From positions 310,001 to 374,000 of the forward strand of contig OZ241353.1 of NCBI GenBank assembly GCA_965200375.1: 64,000 nt of DNA, read 5' to 3'. Positions within the stretch are counted from its first letter, which is position 1, and each line of letters begins with the position of its first letter. Under the pieces are notes generated by a model. The model was given only the letters and a program-made list of their open reading frames with translations, made no database searches and was not told where the DNA came from. Positions 44,218 to 53,466 of the stretch are shown one piece after another. This DNA comes from VXYL01 sp965200375. Its GTDB lineage: Bacteria; Pseudomonadota; Gammaproteobacteria; Pseudomonadales; Azotimanducaceae. Made by a program: the position numbers and the translations under genes.

Positions 44218-45060
44218 TTGTTCGCCTACGTCACGCTGGTGACCAATCCGGACTATGGCTTGGGCGCGTTGGCGCTGGCCCGATCGCTGCGGCTGGTGGG
44301 CAGCGCCTGGCCGCTGGTAGTGCTGGCAACGCCGGCGGTGGCCGGAGATGCCTGCCTGGAAGCGCTCGCCCGCGAAGGCTGCCGGATCGAGCCGGCGGCA
44401 CCGCCGGCGCTCTCCGAGGCTTTTCGGCAACGGCACGCCGGGCCGGCGCTGCATGCCCGCGTACCCTTCACCAAGGGCGCGAAGCCAGCGTTCCACGACC
44501 CCCTCGACAACTTCTGCAAGCTCTCCCTGTGGCACCTCGCGCGCTATCGGCGAGCGGTGTTCCTCGATGCCGACACGCTGGTCGTGAAGAACATCGACAA
44601 GCTGTTCGGCTACCCCGAGTTCTGCGCCGCGCCCAACCTCTACGAGACGCTGGCGGACATGCATCGGCTCAACGCCGGCGTGTTCGTGGCGACGCCGGAC
44701 GCAGCCACCTACGACGCGATGCTGCGCCGCCTCGACGCGCCGGGCGCATTCTGGCGGCGTACGGACCAGACCTTCCTCGAGCGCTACTTCCCGGACTGGC
44801 ACGGCCTGCCCTACACCTGCAACGCGCTGCAGTACCTGTATTTCAACCTGCCGGCCCTGTGGCGCTGGTCGAGCATCCGCGTGGTCCACTACCAGTACGA
44901 GAAGCCTTGGCAAGCGGACCATCCCAAGGCCGACGCCCTGCGCCCGCTCATCGACCTGTGGCATGCCGTGTACGACGGCGGGCCCATTCCGGCACTGGCG
45001 GATCCGCCGCCCCTGCTGCCCGAGTCCCCGGTGCCTGCTGAACTCGGCGCGCAGCGGTGA
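44218..45060 (+). CDS. sqdD: Glycogenin-like GT8 glycosyltransferase (SqdD-like)
   Basis: A 280-residue GT8 protein. It opens with YVTLVTNPDYGLGALALARSL, has the metal motif FLDADTLVVKN, an acceptor-side NAGVFVATP, and HYQYEKPWQ near the C-terminus. All are shared with glycogenin-type transferases. In R. sphaeroides SqdD is a glycogenin-like protein thought to transfer sulfoquinovose to diacylglycerol. No ATG fits: TTG 44218 is chosen because it precedes the conserved strand directly. The stop overlaps the sqdC-like start (GTGA). Confidence 0.82.
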   Translation: MFAYVTLVTNPDYGLGALALARSLRLVGSAWPLVVLATPAVAGDACLEALAREGCRIEPAAPPALSEAFRQRHAGPALHARVPFTKGAKPAFHDPLDNFCKLSLWHLARYRRAVFLDADTLVVKNIDKLFGYPEFCAAPNLYETLADMHRLNAGVFVATPDAATYDAMLRRLDAPGAFWRRTDQTFLERYFPDWHGLPYTCNALQYLYFNLPALWRWSSIRVVHYQYEKPWQADHPKADALRPLIDLWHAVYDGGPIPALADPPPLLPESPVPAELGAQR

Positions 45061-45998
45061 AGGTCGCCCTCACCGGCGCCAGCGGCTACGTCGGCGGCTT
45101 CGTCGCCAGGAAGTTGCTCGCGCAAGGCGCCGAAGTGCATGCCTTGGCACGGCCCGACAGCCGCCGCGCACCGGATCTCCCCGTGCGGTGGATCGCTGGC
45201 GAACTCGGCAGCGCCAAGGCCGCCAAGGGACTCCTCGCCGGCGCGGACGCCCTGGTCCACTGCGCCTACGACCATGTTCCCGGCCGCTATCGCGGCGGCG
45301 AAGGCAATGACCGACAGCGGTTCTGGCGCACCAACCTGCTCGGCAGCCTGGTGCTCATGGACGAGGCCCGGCAGGCCGGCGTGCGCCGCGTGGTGCTGCT
45401 GTCGAGCCGGGCGGTCTACGGCCGGCGCACGGCGCCTGCGGCTGCGGTGGACGAATCCGTCCGGCCGCTGCCGGACACCTACTACGGCGCCCTGAAGCTG
45501 GCTCTGGAGGCGCACCTCGGCGCGCTCGCCGAAGTCGACGGCCTGTGCGCCGCCAGCCTGCGGCCCACGGGCGTCTACGGCATCGGGGCGCCGGTTGCGA
45601 GAAGCAAGTGGTTCGACCTGGCCGTCGCCCTCGCCGAAGGCAAGGTACCGCCACCGCCGCGGCGGGCCACGGAAGTGCATGGCGAAGACGTCGCCAGCGC
45701 CGTCTGGCTGCTGCTGACGCGGTCGGCGGCGCAAGTGGCCGGCCGGGCATTCAACTGCGCGGACCTGGTCGTGGACACCGGCCTGGTGGCGGCGCGACTG
45801 GGCGAACTCCTGGGCCGCGCCGTCTCGCTGCCGCCGGCGACCAATACGCTGCGCCACGCCATGCGCGCCACCGCGCTCCGACAGCTTGGCTGGCAGCCGG
45901 GCGGCGAGGCCCGGCTGGCGGCCACGCTCGAGGAACTGGCCGCGCTCGCCAGCGGAGCGGCGAACGACGCGACGGCGCGACCGCCCGCGCCTCTATAA
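45057..45998 (+). CDS. sqdC: NAD-dependent epimerase/dehydratase (SqdC-like)
   Basis: A 313-residue extended SDR: GASGYVG (7-13), catalytic Ser in LSSRAVYG, and Tyr/Lys in YYGALK near residue 145. RPTGVYG is the C-side substrate loop. The third gene of the R. sphaeroides sulfolipid operon, sqdC, also encodes a reductase-like protein whose step is unresolved. The same gene order here is my reason for the name; on sequence alone it is a generic sugar epimerase. It starts at a GTG overlapping the previous stop. Confidence 0.72.
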   Translation: MKVALTGASGYVGGFVARKLLAQGAEVHALARPDSRRAPDLPVRWIAGELGSAKAAKGLLAGADALVHCAYDHVPGRYRGGEGNDRQRFWRTNLLGSLVLMDEARQAGVRRVVLLSSRAVYGRRTAPAAAVDESVRPLPDTYYGALKLALEAHLGALAEVDGLCAASLRPTGVYGIGAPVARSKWFDLAVALAEGKVPPPPRRATEVHGEDVASAVWLLLTRSAAQVAGRAFNCADLVVDTGLVAARLGELLGRAVSLPPATNTLRHAMRATALRQLGWQPGGEARLAATLEELAALASGAANDATARPPAPL

Positions 45999-46087
45999 TG
46001 CCCCGCGCCGGGTCCGCACGCGCGCTACGGCGGGAAGACCCTCGTCCCAGCGCAAGCGGTTCCCCATCCGGAGCGTCCCAACAGTCG

Positions 46088-47164
46088 ATGGCCAGAGCGT
46101 TCAACTTCTCCCCTGGACCGGCGGCGCTGCCAGAGCCGGTGCTGGAGCAGGCGCGCGCGGAGCTGCTCGACTACCAGGGCAGGGGCCTGTCGGTGATGGA
46201 GATGAGCCACCGGTCCGCCGAGTTCGTCGCCATCGCCGAGCGGGCCGAGGCCGATCTGCGATCGCTGCTCGCCATAGACGACGACTACCACGTGCTGTTC
46301 CTGCACGGGGGCGCCACGCTGCAGTTCGCCATGCTGCCGCTGAACCTCGCCGCGCCGACGGACACCGTGGACTACGTCAACACCGGCGCCTGGAGCGCCA
46401 AGGCCATCGCCGAGGCCGAGCGCGTGGCCAAGGTCAACATCGCCGCCAGCGCCGCACCGGACTTCGCCCACGTGCCGACGCCGGCCGGCTGGCGGCTCAC
46501 CGCCGATGCCGCCTACTGCCACATCGTCGCCAACGAGACCATCGGCGGCGTGCAGTTCCACGACTTTCCGAAGACGCCGGCGCCGCTGGTGGCGGACATG
46601 TCGTCGGAGCTCCTGTCCCGCGCCATAGACGTGCGCCGCTTTGCGCTGATCTACGCCGGGGCGCAGAAGAACCTCGGCCCCGCTGGCCTTGCGGTAGCGA
46701 TCGTCCACAAGGACATGGCGGAGCGTTCGCGGCGCCCGCTGCCGCGAATGATGGAGTACGCCGCCCACGCGGCCCACGGCTCGATGTTCAACACGCCGCC
46801 GACCTACGCCTGGTACCTGGCGGGGCTCGTCTTCGAGTGGCTGCGGAGCAACGGCGGCGTGGCGGCGATGGAAGCGGTCAACCGGCGCAAGGCGCGCAAG
46901 CTCTACGCGGCCATCGATCGCAGCGGCCTCTACCACGCGGCGGTGGCGGCCCCGCACCGCTCGATCATGAACGTGCCCTTCACCCTGGCCGAACCAGCCC
47001 TGGATGCCGCCTTCCTGGCCGGCGCCGAGCGGTGCGGCTTGCTGAACCTCAGGGGCCACCGCAGCGTCGGCGGCATGCGCGCCAGCCTCTACAACGCCGT
47101 CGACGAAGCCGCCGTGGACGCGCTCGTCGACTACATGGCGGCCTTCGAGAAGGAACGGGCATGA
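46088..47164 (+). CDS. serC: Phosphoserine aminotransferase
   Basis: SerC transaminates 3-phosphohydroxypyruvate to phosphoserine and also acts in pyridoxal phosphate synthesis. The 358-residue protein begins FNFSPGPAALP, has GGATLQF for PLP phosphate binding, the PLP lysine in GAQKNLGPAG, and NTPPTYAWY. Length matches the family. ATG 46088 directly precedes the conserved block. It is the first gene of serC-pheA-hisC-tyrA-cmk-rpsA, with pheA overlapping its stop by one codon (ATGA). Confidence 0.95.
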   Translation: MARAFNFSPGPAALPEPVLEQARAELLDYQGRGLSVMEMSHRSAEFVAIAERAEADLRSLLAIDDDYHVLFLHGGATLQFAMLPLNLAAPTDTVDYVNTGAWSAKAIAEAERVAKVNIAASAAPDFAHVPTPAGWRLTADAAYCHIVANETIGGVQFHDFPKTPAPLVADMSSELLSRAIDVRRFALIYAGAQKNLGPAGLAVAIVHKDMAERSRRPLPRMMEYAAHAAHGSMFNTPPTYAWYLAGLVFEWLRSNGGVAAMEAVNRRKARKLYAAIDRSGLYHAAVAAPHRSIMNVPFTLAEPALDAAFLAGAERCGLLNLRGHRSVGGMRASLYNAVDEAAVDALVDYMAAFEKERA

Positions 47165-48291
47165 CCGGGCGCGGCCAAGGCGGCAAGAACGACGGCGGGC
47201 AGGACGAGGCGGCGCGCCTGGCGGTGGTGCGGGACCGCATCGACGCCGTGGACCGGCAGCTGCGGGCGCTGCTCAACGAACGCGCCGCGCACAGCCAGGC
47301 CGTGGCCCGCATCAAGGCCGAGTCCAACGCCGGCGAGGCGCCCGTCTACTACCGGCCGGAGCGCGAGGCGCAGATTCTCGCCCGGCTTCGGGAAGAGAAC
47401 GAGGGACCGCTGCCGGACGCGCACGTCGAGCGCCTGTTCCGGGAGATCATCTCCTGCTGCCTGTCCCTCGAGCAGCCCCTCACCATCGCCCATCTGGGCC
47501 CCGCCGGCACCTACACCGAGGCCGCGGCCATCAAGCAGTTCGGCCACTTCGCCAGAATGCGGGCGCTGCCTTCGGTGGCGGACGTGTTTCGAGAGGTGGA
47601 AGCCGGCGCCGCGCATTACGGCGTGGTGGCCGTGGAGAACAGCACCGAGGGCATGGTGACGCACACCCTGGACTGCTTCATGGCGTCGCGGCTGCGCGTC
47701 TGCGCGGAGGTGGAACTGCCCATCCACCACGCCCTCCTGTTCCGCCGCGGCGAGGACGCCGAAGCGCTGCTCGAGGTCTGCGCCCACGAACAGTCCCTGG
47801 CGCAGTGCCGACGGTGGCTGGACAACAACCTGCCCGATGTGCCCCGGCGCCCGGTGGCCAGCAACGGCGAGGCGGCGCGGCTCGCCGCCGAGGGCGCAGG
47901 CATCGCCGCCATCGCCAGCGAAGCCGCGGCGGACCGCTACGCCCTGGCCGTGCTGCACGCCCACATAGAGGATCAGGGAGACAACAAGACGCGCTTCTTC
48001 GTGGTCGGCGATCAGTCGGTCACTCCGAGCGGCCGCGATCGGACCTCCATCATGGTGTCCACCCGCAACGAACCGGGCGCCCTCTACAAGGTGCTGGAAC
48101 CCTTCCATCGGCACGGCATCAGTCTGACGCGGATCGAATCCCGCCCCTCCAAGGTCTCCTCCTGGAGCTACGTGTTCTTCATCGACTTCGAGGGCCACCG
48201 CAGCGAGCCGGCGACTGCCGCGGTGCTTGAGGAAATCGCCCGGGTGGCCACGGACGTGAAGCACCTCGGCTCCTATCCCCGGGCTTCGTAG
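47161..48291 (+). CDS. pheA: Chorismate mutase/prephenate dehydratase
   Basis: A bifunctional 376-residue enzyme of phenylalanine synthesis. An AroQ chorismate mutase domain (about 18-105: VVRDRIDAVDRQLRALLNERA) precedes prephenate dehydratase (108-285: AHLGPAGTYTEAAA, VENSTEGMV, TRFFVVG) and a C-terminal ACT domain with the phenylalanine-binding GALYKVL and ESRPSK segment. Feedback control by phenylalanine is expected from that domain. It overlaps serC (ATGA). Confidence 0.95.
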   Translation: MTGRGQGGKNDGGQDEAARLAVVRDRIDAVDRQLRALLNERAAHSQAVARIKAESNAGEAPVYYRPEREAQILARLREENEGPLPDAHVERLFREIISCCLSLEQPLTIAHLGPAGTYTEAAAIKQFGHFARMRALPSVADVFREVEAGAAHYGVVAVENSTEGMVTHTLDCFMASRLRVCAEVELPIHHALLFRRGEDAEALLEVCAHEQSLAQCRRWLDNNLPDVPRRPVASNGEAARLAAEGAGIAAIASEAAADRYALAVLHAHIEDQGDNKTRFFVVGDQSVTPSGRDRTSIMVSTRNEPGALYKVLEPFHRHGISLTRIESRPSKVSSWSYVFFIDFEGHRSEPATAAVLEEIARVATDVKHLGSYPRAS

Positions 48292-48307
48292 CGTCGCCGT
48301 TGAAGCC

Positions 48308-49420
48308 ATGACGACGCCGGCAAACGTCAACCCCGCGGTGGTCGGCTTGACGCCCTATCAGCCGGGCAAGCCGGTCGAGGAGCTGATGCGCGAGCGCGGC
48401 GTGGCGGGCGCCGTAAAGCTCGCCAGCAACGAGAACCCGCGGGGTCCGGGGCCGGCGGTGCGGCAGGCGCTCGCCGCCGCGGTGGACGACGTGTCGCGCT
48501 ATCCCGACGGCAGCGCCTGGCGGCTGAAGCACGCGCTGGCGGACCGCCTCGGCGTGGCGACGGCGCAGATCACCATCGGCAACGGCTCCAACGACGTGCT
48601 GGAGCTGGCCGCCAAGGTGGCCATCTCGCCGGGCCGCCGGGGCGTCGTGGACGCGCACTGCTTCGTGGTCTATCCACTGGCCATCGCGGCCGCGGGTGGC
48701 GTGGTCGTGCGGGCGCCTTCCGCGGCCTGGGGCCACGATCTCGCCGCCATGGCCGCCGCCGTCGATGCCGAGACGCGCATCGTCTACATCGCCAATCCCA
48801 ACAATCCCACCGGCACCCATGTGGCCGAGGCCGCCTTGCGCGCCTTCCTGCGACGCGTGCCGACGGACGTCTGGGTGGTGCTGGACGAAGCCTACGCGGA
48901 ATACGTCGCCGCGCCCGACTACCCGGACGGCGTCGCCCTGCTGCGGGAGTTCCCCAATCTCGTCGTCACCCGCACGTTCTCGAAGATCTACGGCCTGGCG
49001 GCGCTGCGCATCGGCTACGCGGTCAGCTCGGAGCGGGTCGCGGAGCTGATGAACCGCGTCCGGCAGCCGTTCAACGCCAACAGCCTGGCCCTCGCCGCGG
49101 CCGAGGCGGCCCTCGGCGACGAGGACTACGTGGCCGAAAGCCGGCGCCTGAACGCGGCCGGCATGGCGCAGCTGGAAGCCGGCCTCGCGGCGCTGGACCT
49201 TGCCTTTCTTCCGTCAAGCGGCAACTTCGTGACCTTCGAGGCGGAGTGGGACGGGGGTCCCACGGCGGCGGCCGTGTACGACGCCATGCTCGACGACGGC
49301 GTGATCGTGCGCCCGGTGGCCAACTACGGCATGCCGCGCCACCTGCGGACGACCATCGGCCAGCCGGCGGAGAACGAGCGCTTCCTGGCCGCGTTGGCCC
49401 GGGCCCTCGACCCGGCATGA
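48308..49420 (+). CDS. hisC: Histidinol-phosphate aminotransferase
   Basis: A 370-residue class I/II aminotransferase. KLASNENP near residue 37, IVYIANPNNPTGT, the PLP lysine in TRTFSKIYGLAALRIGY, and RPVANYGMP near the C-terminus identify HisC. In this gene order the enzyme is the HisC2-type, which can also transaminate prephenate-derived aromatics, so it may serve tyrosine and phenylalanine synthesis as well as histidine. It begins 16 bp after pheA. Confidence 0.92.
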   Translation: MTTPANVNPAVVGLTPYQPGKPVEELMRERGVAGAVKLASNENPRGPGPAVRQALAAAVDDVSRYPDGSAWRLKHALADRLGVATAQITIGNGSNDVLELAAKVAISPGRRGVVDAHCFVVYPLAIAAAGGVVVRAPSAAWGHDLAAMAAAVDAETRIVYIANPNNPTGTHVAEAALRAFLRRVPTDVWVVLDEAYAEYVAAPDYPDGVALLREFPNLVVTRTFSKIYGLAALRIGYAVSSERVAELMNRVRQPFNANSLALAAAEAALGDEDYVAESRRLNAAGMAQLEAGLAALDLAFLPSSGNFVTFEAEWDGGPTAAAVYDAMLDDGVIVRPVANYGMPRHLRTTIGQPAENERFLAALARALDPA

Positions 49421-49466
49421 CGCCGCAGCGCAGCCGGGCCGGCGCCGGCAGCCATCTAAAGACGCC

Positions 49467-50333
49467 GTGCCTTCGCTGCTGCTGATCGGCACCGGCCTCG
49501 TCGGCGGCTCCTTCGCCCTGGCCGCCAAGGCAGCAGGCCTGTTCGACCGCGTGGTGGGCATGGACCGGGACCCCGCAACGCTGCGCGAAGCCCTGGCGCT
49601 CGGAATCGTGGACACCGTCCTCGAGGGCGCCGTGGCGGAGGCGCTGGCCGAAGGCGCCGCGGGGTCGCCCGGGCGCTTCGACGCCGCGTGCGTCGCCGTG
49701 CCCGTTGGCGACGTCGCCGCTTGCGTGCGCGCCGCGGCGCCCCGCGCCGAGGTGGTGTTCGACGTCGGCAGCGTCAAGGGCGCCATCGTCGATGCCCTGG
49801 CGCCGCCGCCGGCGAACTACGTGCCCTGCCACCCCGTCGCCGGTTCCGAACGCGCCGGTCCCGCCGCGGCGCGGGCCGATCTGTTCAAGGACCGCGTGGT
49901 GGCGCTGACGCCGGCGCCGCACACCGACGCCGGGGCGGCCCGGACGGTACGCGGCTACTGGGAAAGACTGGGGGCGCGAGTTCTGGAGGAGGCGCCGGCG
50001 GCCCACGACCAGCGCCTTGCGCTGCTCAGCCACCTGCCGCATCTGGTGGCGTTCGCCTTCATGGAGGTGGCCGGTCGAGCGGACACGCTGACCGGGGCCG
50101 GCGCCGGATTCAGGGACTTCACCCGCATCGCCGCCGCCGACGCCCGGGTGTGGGGGGACATTCTGAGCAGCAACGCCGACAACGTGCGCCCCTATCTGGA
50201 CGATCTGCTGGCGACCTTGCGGAGCTTCGCCGCCAGTGCCGAGGCAGGCGCCGGAGCCGGCAACGGCGACCTGCGCCAACGCATCGCCGCCGCCGCCGAA
50301 GTGCGCCGCGCCCTGGACGCCGCCGAACCTTGA
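49467..50333 (+). CDS. tyrA: Prephenate dehydrogenase (cyclohexadienyl dehydrogenase)
   Basis: A 288-residue NAD(P)-dependent dehydrogenase for tyrosine synthesis. GTGLVGGSFALA opens the Rossmann fold, with DVGSVKGAIV, the catalytic histidine in PCHPVAGSE, and HDQRLALLSHLPH. It starts at a GTG. In Pseudomonas this gene is fused to aroA (EPSP synthase); here it ends and cmk follows immediately with an overlapping stop/start. EPSP synthase must be encoded elsewhere. Confidence 0.92.
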   Translation: MPSLLLIGTGLVGGSFALAAKAAGLFDRVVGMDRDPATLREALALGIVDTVLEGAVAEALAEGAAGSPGRFDAACVAVPVGDVAACVRAAAPRAEVVFDVGSVKGAIVDALAPPPANYVPCHPVAGSERAGPAAARADLFKDRVVALTPAPHTDAGAARTVRGYWERLGARVLEEAPAAHDQRLALLSHLPHLVAFAFMEVAGRADTLTGAGAGFRDFTRIAAADARVWGDILSSNADNVRPYLDDLLATLRSFAASAEAGAGAGNGDLRQRIAAAAEVRRALDAAEP

Positions 50334-50992
50334 CCGCTTCCGTGCCGGTGGTGGCCATAGACGGCCCGGCCGGGGCCGGCAAGGGCACGGTGGCCGCGAC
50401 GCTGGCGGCGCGCTGGAGCTGGCGCCTGCTGGACAGCGGCGCCTTGTACCGCGTGGTGGGCCTCCTGGCGCTGCGACGGGGGCTGTCGCTCGCCGCACAG
50501 TGCGAGCTGGCCGGGGCGGCCCGGGGGGCGACGGTGTCCTTCGCGGGCGGCCGCGTCCTCGTCGACGGCCGCGACGAAACCGCCGCCATCCGCGCCCCGG
50601 CGGTGGCCGCGGCGGCGTCGCGGGCCGCCGCCAAGCCGCTGGTGCGAGCCGCGCTGCTGGCCACCCAGCGGGCGTTCCGAAGGCCGCCGGGGCTGGTGGC
50701 CGACGGCCGCGACATGGGCACGGTGGTGTTCCCGGACGCAGCGCTCAAGGTTTTTCTCACCGCCACCGTGGCAGAGAGGGCGCTGCGCCGCTATCGGCAG
50801 TTGAAGCCGAAGCAGCCGAATGTTAGGTTACGCGACCTTTCCGAGGCCATCGAGGAGCGCGATCGCCGGGATCGCGACCGTGCCGTTTCGCCCCTCGTCG
50901 CAGCGCCGGACGCAGTGACCATCGACACCACGCGGATGACGGTGGAGGAGGTGGTCGCCGCCGTCGTGGCGCTTGGCCAGGGCGAGGCTTGA
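50330..50992 (+). CDS. cmk: Cytidylate kinase
   Basis: A 220-residue P-loop kinase that phosphorylates CMP and dCMP. It opens VAIDGPAGAGKGTVA, has LLDSGALYRVVG, then VADGRDMGTVVFPDA and the Arg-rich lid ERDRRDRDRAVSPLV. The start is TTG 50330 (TTGA overlap with tyrA) or GTG 50342. It is followed by rpsA, the order seen in E. coli and Pseudomonas. A short AT-rich patch of rare codons near its 3' end looks like an embedded promoter. Confidence 0.93.
   Translation: MTASVPVVAIDGPAGAGKGTVAATLAARWSWRLLDSGALYRVVGLLALRRGLSLAAQCELAGAARGATVSFAGGRVLVDGRDETAAIRAPAVAAAASRAAAKPLVRAALLATQRAFRRPPGLVADGRDMGTVVFPDAALKVFLTATVAERALRRYRQLKPKQPNVRLRDLSEAIEERDRRDRDRAVSPLVAAPDAVTIDTTRMTVEEVVAAVVALGQGEA
50801..50829 (+). 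promoter_or_regulatory. Candidate rpsA promoter inside cmk
   Basis: TTGAAG (50801-50806), a 17-bp spacer and TAGGTT (50824-50829) lie within cmk about 230 bp before rpsA. The codons here (AAT GTT AGG TTA) are rare in this GC-biased gene, suggesting the DNA sequence is kept for a second reason. E. coli rpsA is likewise transcribed from promoters in the upstream cmk region. Confidence 0.45.
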
Positions 50993-51062
50993 ACCAGCGG
51001 CAAGAAGGCCGAAAACGCAACCGGCGCACCAGCGCCAAGACAGGACAACGCAACAGGAACCC

Positions 51063-52847
51063 ATGGCCGAAAACCTGCAAGCAACCGAAGGGGAGGCCCT
51101 TGCCGGGGCGCTCGCCGATTCCGTCGGCGCGCCCGACATCGCACAGGCAGCGCACGAGGCCGGCGACGACGAGAGCTTTGCCGCCCTGTTCGAGCAGAGC
51201 GTCGCCGGCGTGGTGATGGAACCAGGTTCCATCGTCACCGGCACCGTCGTGGACATCGACAAGGACTACGTGGTGGTGCATGCCGGGCTGAAGTCCGAGG
51301 GCCACATCCCGCGCAGCCAGTTCCTGGCGGAGAACGGCGAGTTCGGCTTAGCGGTTGGCGATCAGGTGAAGGTCGCCATGGAAACCGTGGACGACGGCTG
51401 GGGGGAGACGCGACTGTCCCGGGAGAAGGCCCGTCGCGCCGAGTCCTGGGAGATGCTGGAACACGCCTTCGAGAACGGCGAGGCCGTCAAGGGCATGCTC
51501 AACGGCAAGGTCAAGGGCGGATTCACCGTCGACGTCAGCGACATTCGCGCGTTCCTGCCCGGGTCGCTGGTGGACATCCGCCCGCTGCGCGAAACCGCGC
51601 ACCTCGAAGGCCGGCGGCTGGACTTCAAGGTCATCAAGCTCGACCAGCGCCGCAACAACGTCGTGGTGTCCCGCCGGGCGGTGCTCGAGGAAGAGAACAG
51701 CGCCGAGCGGGAAGCGCTTCTGGCGTCGCTCCAGGAGGGCCAAGAACTCAAGGGCGTCGTCAAGAACCTCACCGACTACGGCGCCTTCGTCGACCTCGGC
51801 GGCGTCGACGGCCTGCTGCACATCACCGACATGGCATGGCGGCGCGTTCGCCATCCGAGCGAGATGGTCACCGTCGGCGACGAGCTGCAGGTGAAGATCC
51901 TGCGCTTCGACCGGGAGCGGAACCGGGTGTCGCTGGGCATGAAGCAGCTCGGCGACGATCCCTGGGTGAACATCACCCGCCGCTACGCGCAGGGCAGCCG
52001 GGTGCCGGCAACCGTCACCAACCTCACCGACTACGGCTGTTTCGCGGAAATCGAAGAGGGCGTCGAGGGCTTGGTCCACGTCTCCGAGATGGACTGGACC
52101 AACAAGAACATCCACCCCACCAAGGTGGTCGCGGTGGGCGATCAGGTGGAAGTGATGGTGCTCGACATCGACGAGGACCGGCGCCGCATCTCTCTCGGCA
52201 TCAAGCAGTGCCGACCGAATCCCTGGGACGAGTTCGCGGCGGCCCACGGCGAGGGCGACCGCGTAAGCGGGCGGATCAAGTCCATCACGGACTTCGGCAT
52301 CTTCGTCGGCCTGCCGGGCGGCATCGACGGCCTCGTGTATCTCTCCGACATCTCCTGGAACGAACCGGGCGAGACGGCCGTGCGGCGCTACAGCAAGGGC
52401 GAGGAGATCGACTCGGTGATCCTCTCCATCGATCCCAACCGCGAGCGCATCTCGCTGGGCATCCGGCAGCTGGACCAGGATCCGTTCAGCGACTACGTCG
52501 AGGCGCATCCGCGCAACAGCATCGTCACCGGCGACGTGATAGCGGTGGAACCGAAGGCCGCGACCTTGCGCCTGGCCGCCGACGTCGACGGCCAGCTCAA
52601 GGCGTCGGAAATCGACGTGGATCGGGTGGAAGACGCCCGCGCGGTGCTGTCCGTCGGCACCGAAGTGACTGCCAAGATCATTGGCGTGGACCGTCGCAAC
52701 CGAGTCATCAACCTGTCCATCAAGGCCCGGGAGCACGACGACGAAAGGCAGGCCCACCAGGAGTACCGGGAGCAGGAAGCCGCCCGCCCCGGACCCACGA
52801 CCCTCGGCGACCTCATCAAGGCGCAGATGAAGCGCAAGGAAGACTGA
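51063..52847 (+). CDS. rpsA: 30S ribosomal protein S1
   Basis: S1 docks mRNA on the 30S subunit and is essential in Gram-negative bacteria. The 594-residue protein has six S1 (OB-fold) repeats. The C-terminal four carry the canonical LTDYGAFVDL, LTDYGCFAEI and ITDFGIFVGL segments. The first about 50 residues form an acidic, Ala/Glu-rich extension before the first repeat. ATG 51063 is chosen, 70 bp after cmk; the upstream codons look untranslated. The length is slightly longer than the E. coli protein. Confidence 0.96.
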   Translation: MAENLQATEGEALAGALADSVGAPDIAQAAHEAGDDESFAALFEQSVAGVVMEPGSIVTGTVVDIDKDYVVVHAGLKSEGHIPRSQFLAENGEFGLAVGDQVKVAMETVDDGWGETRLSREKARRAESWEMLEHAFENGEAVKGMLNGKVKGGFTVDVSDIRAFLPGSLVDIRPLRETAHLEGRRLDFKVIKLDQRRNNVVVSRRAVLEEENSAEREALLASLQEGQELKGVVKNLTDYGAFVDLGGVDGLLHITDMAWRRVRHPSEMVTVGDELQVKILRFDRERNRVSLGMKQLGDDPWVNITRRYAQGSRVPATVTNLTDYGCFAEIEEGVEGLVHVSEMDWTNKNIHPTKVVAVGDQVEVMVLDIDEDRRRISLGIKQCRPNPWDEFAAAHGEGDRVSGRIKSITDFGIFVGLPGGIDGLVYLSDISWNEPGETAVRRYSKGEEIDSVILSIDPNRERISLGIRQLDQDPFSDYVEAHPRNSIVTGDVIAVEPKAATLRLAADVDGQLKASEIDVDRVEDARAVLSVGTEVTAKIIGVDRRNRVINLSIKAREHDDERQAHQEYREQEAARPGPTTLGDLIKAQMKRKED

Positions 52848-52897
52848 CGCGGTCCGCTAACGGCGCACGGCGCAGGCGCACGGAGAGGGCCCGGTCC

Positions 52898-53203
52898 ATG
52901 ACGAAGTTCGAGTTGATCGAGCGCTTGTCCAAACGGCAGCCCATGCTCACCGTCAAGGACATGGAGCTGGCCGTCAACTCCATTCTGACGCACATCGCCG
53001 AGACCTTGGAGCAGGGGGAGCGGGTTGAAGTGCGCAGCTTCGGCAGCTTTTGCCTCCACTACCGGACGGCCCGCACCGGCCGCAATCCCAAGACCGGGGA
53101 GTCGGTAAGCCTGGCGTCCAAGCACGTGCCCTTCTTCAGGGCCGGCAAGGCGCTGCGCACTCGCGTCAATCGCGCCTGCACCGGCCCCTCGAACCCGAGG
53201 TGA
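52898..53203 (+). CDS. ihfB: Integration host factor beta subunit
   Basis: A 101-residue DNA-bending protein of the HU/IHF family. MTKFELIERL is the family start, VRSFGSFCLHYR precedes the beta arms, and RTGRNPKTGE holds the arm tip. IHF dimerises with the alpha subunit and is used in transcription, replication and recombination. GGAGAGGG precedes the ATG. The last bases overlap the GTG of the LapA-like gene. Confidence 0.94.
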   Translation: MTKFELIERLSKRQPMLTVKDMELAVNSILTHIAETLEQGERVEVRSFGSFCLHYRTARTGRNPKTGESVSLASKHVPFFRAGKALRTRVNRACTGPSNPR

Positions 53204-53466
53204 CGCGCCTCAAGCGGATTCTTCTAGGGCTCCTGCTGCTCGGCGTGGTGGCGTTGGGACTGCTCGTCGGCGTGGACAACCACAATGCGGTGGCGCTGCG
53301 CTTTCTCGACTTCGAAACGCCGGCGCTGCCGGTGTTCTGGTGGCTGTATGCCGCCTTCGCAGGCGGCGCCGTCGTTGGCTGCGCACTCTGCGGCACCGCC
53401 CTCGGCCGCGCCAAACTCCGCGAACGCCGCCTACGGCGGGCCTTGACGGCACGAGAGGGTTCGTGA
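53200..53466 (+). CDS. LapA-domain (DUF1049) inner-membrane protein
   Basis: An 88-residue membrane protein with two predicted helices (ILLGLLLLGVVALGLLVGV at about 6-24 and YAAFAGGAVVGCALCG around 45-65) and a basic tail. LapA-domain proteins lie after ihfB in many gammaproteobacteria and are linked to envelope or LPS homeostasis. The GTG overlaps the ihfB stop (GTGA). Confidence 0.82.
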   Translation: MTRLKRILLGLLLLGVVALGLLVGVDNHNAVALRFLDFETPALPVFWWLYAAFAGGAVVGCALCGTALGRAKLRERRLRRALTAREGS

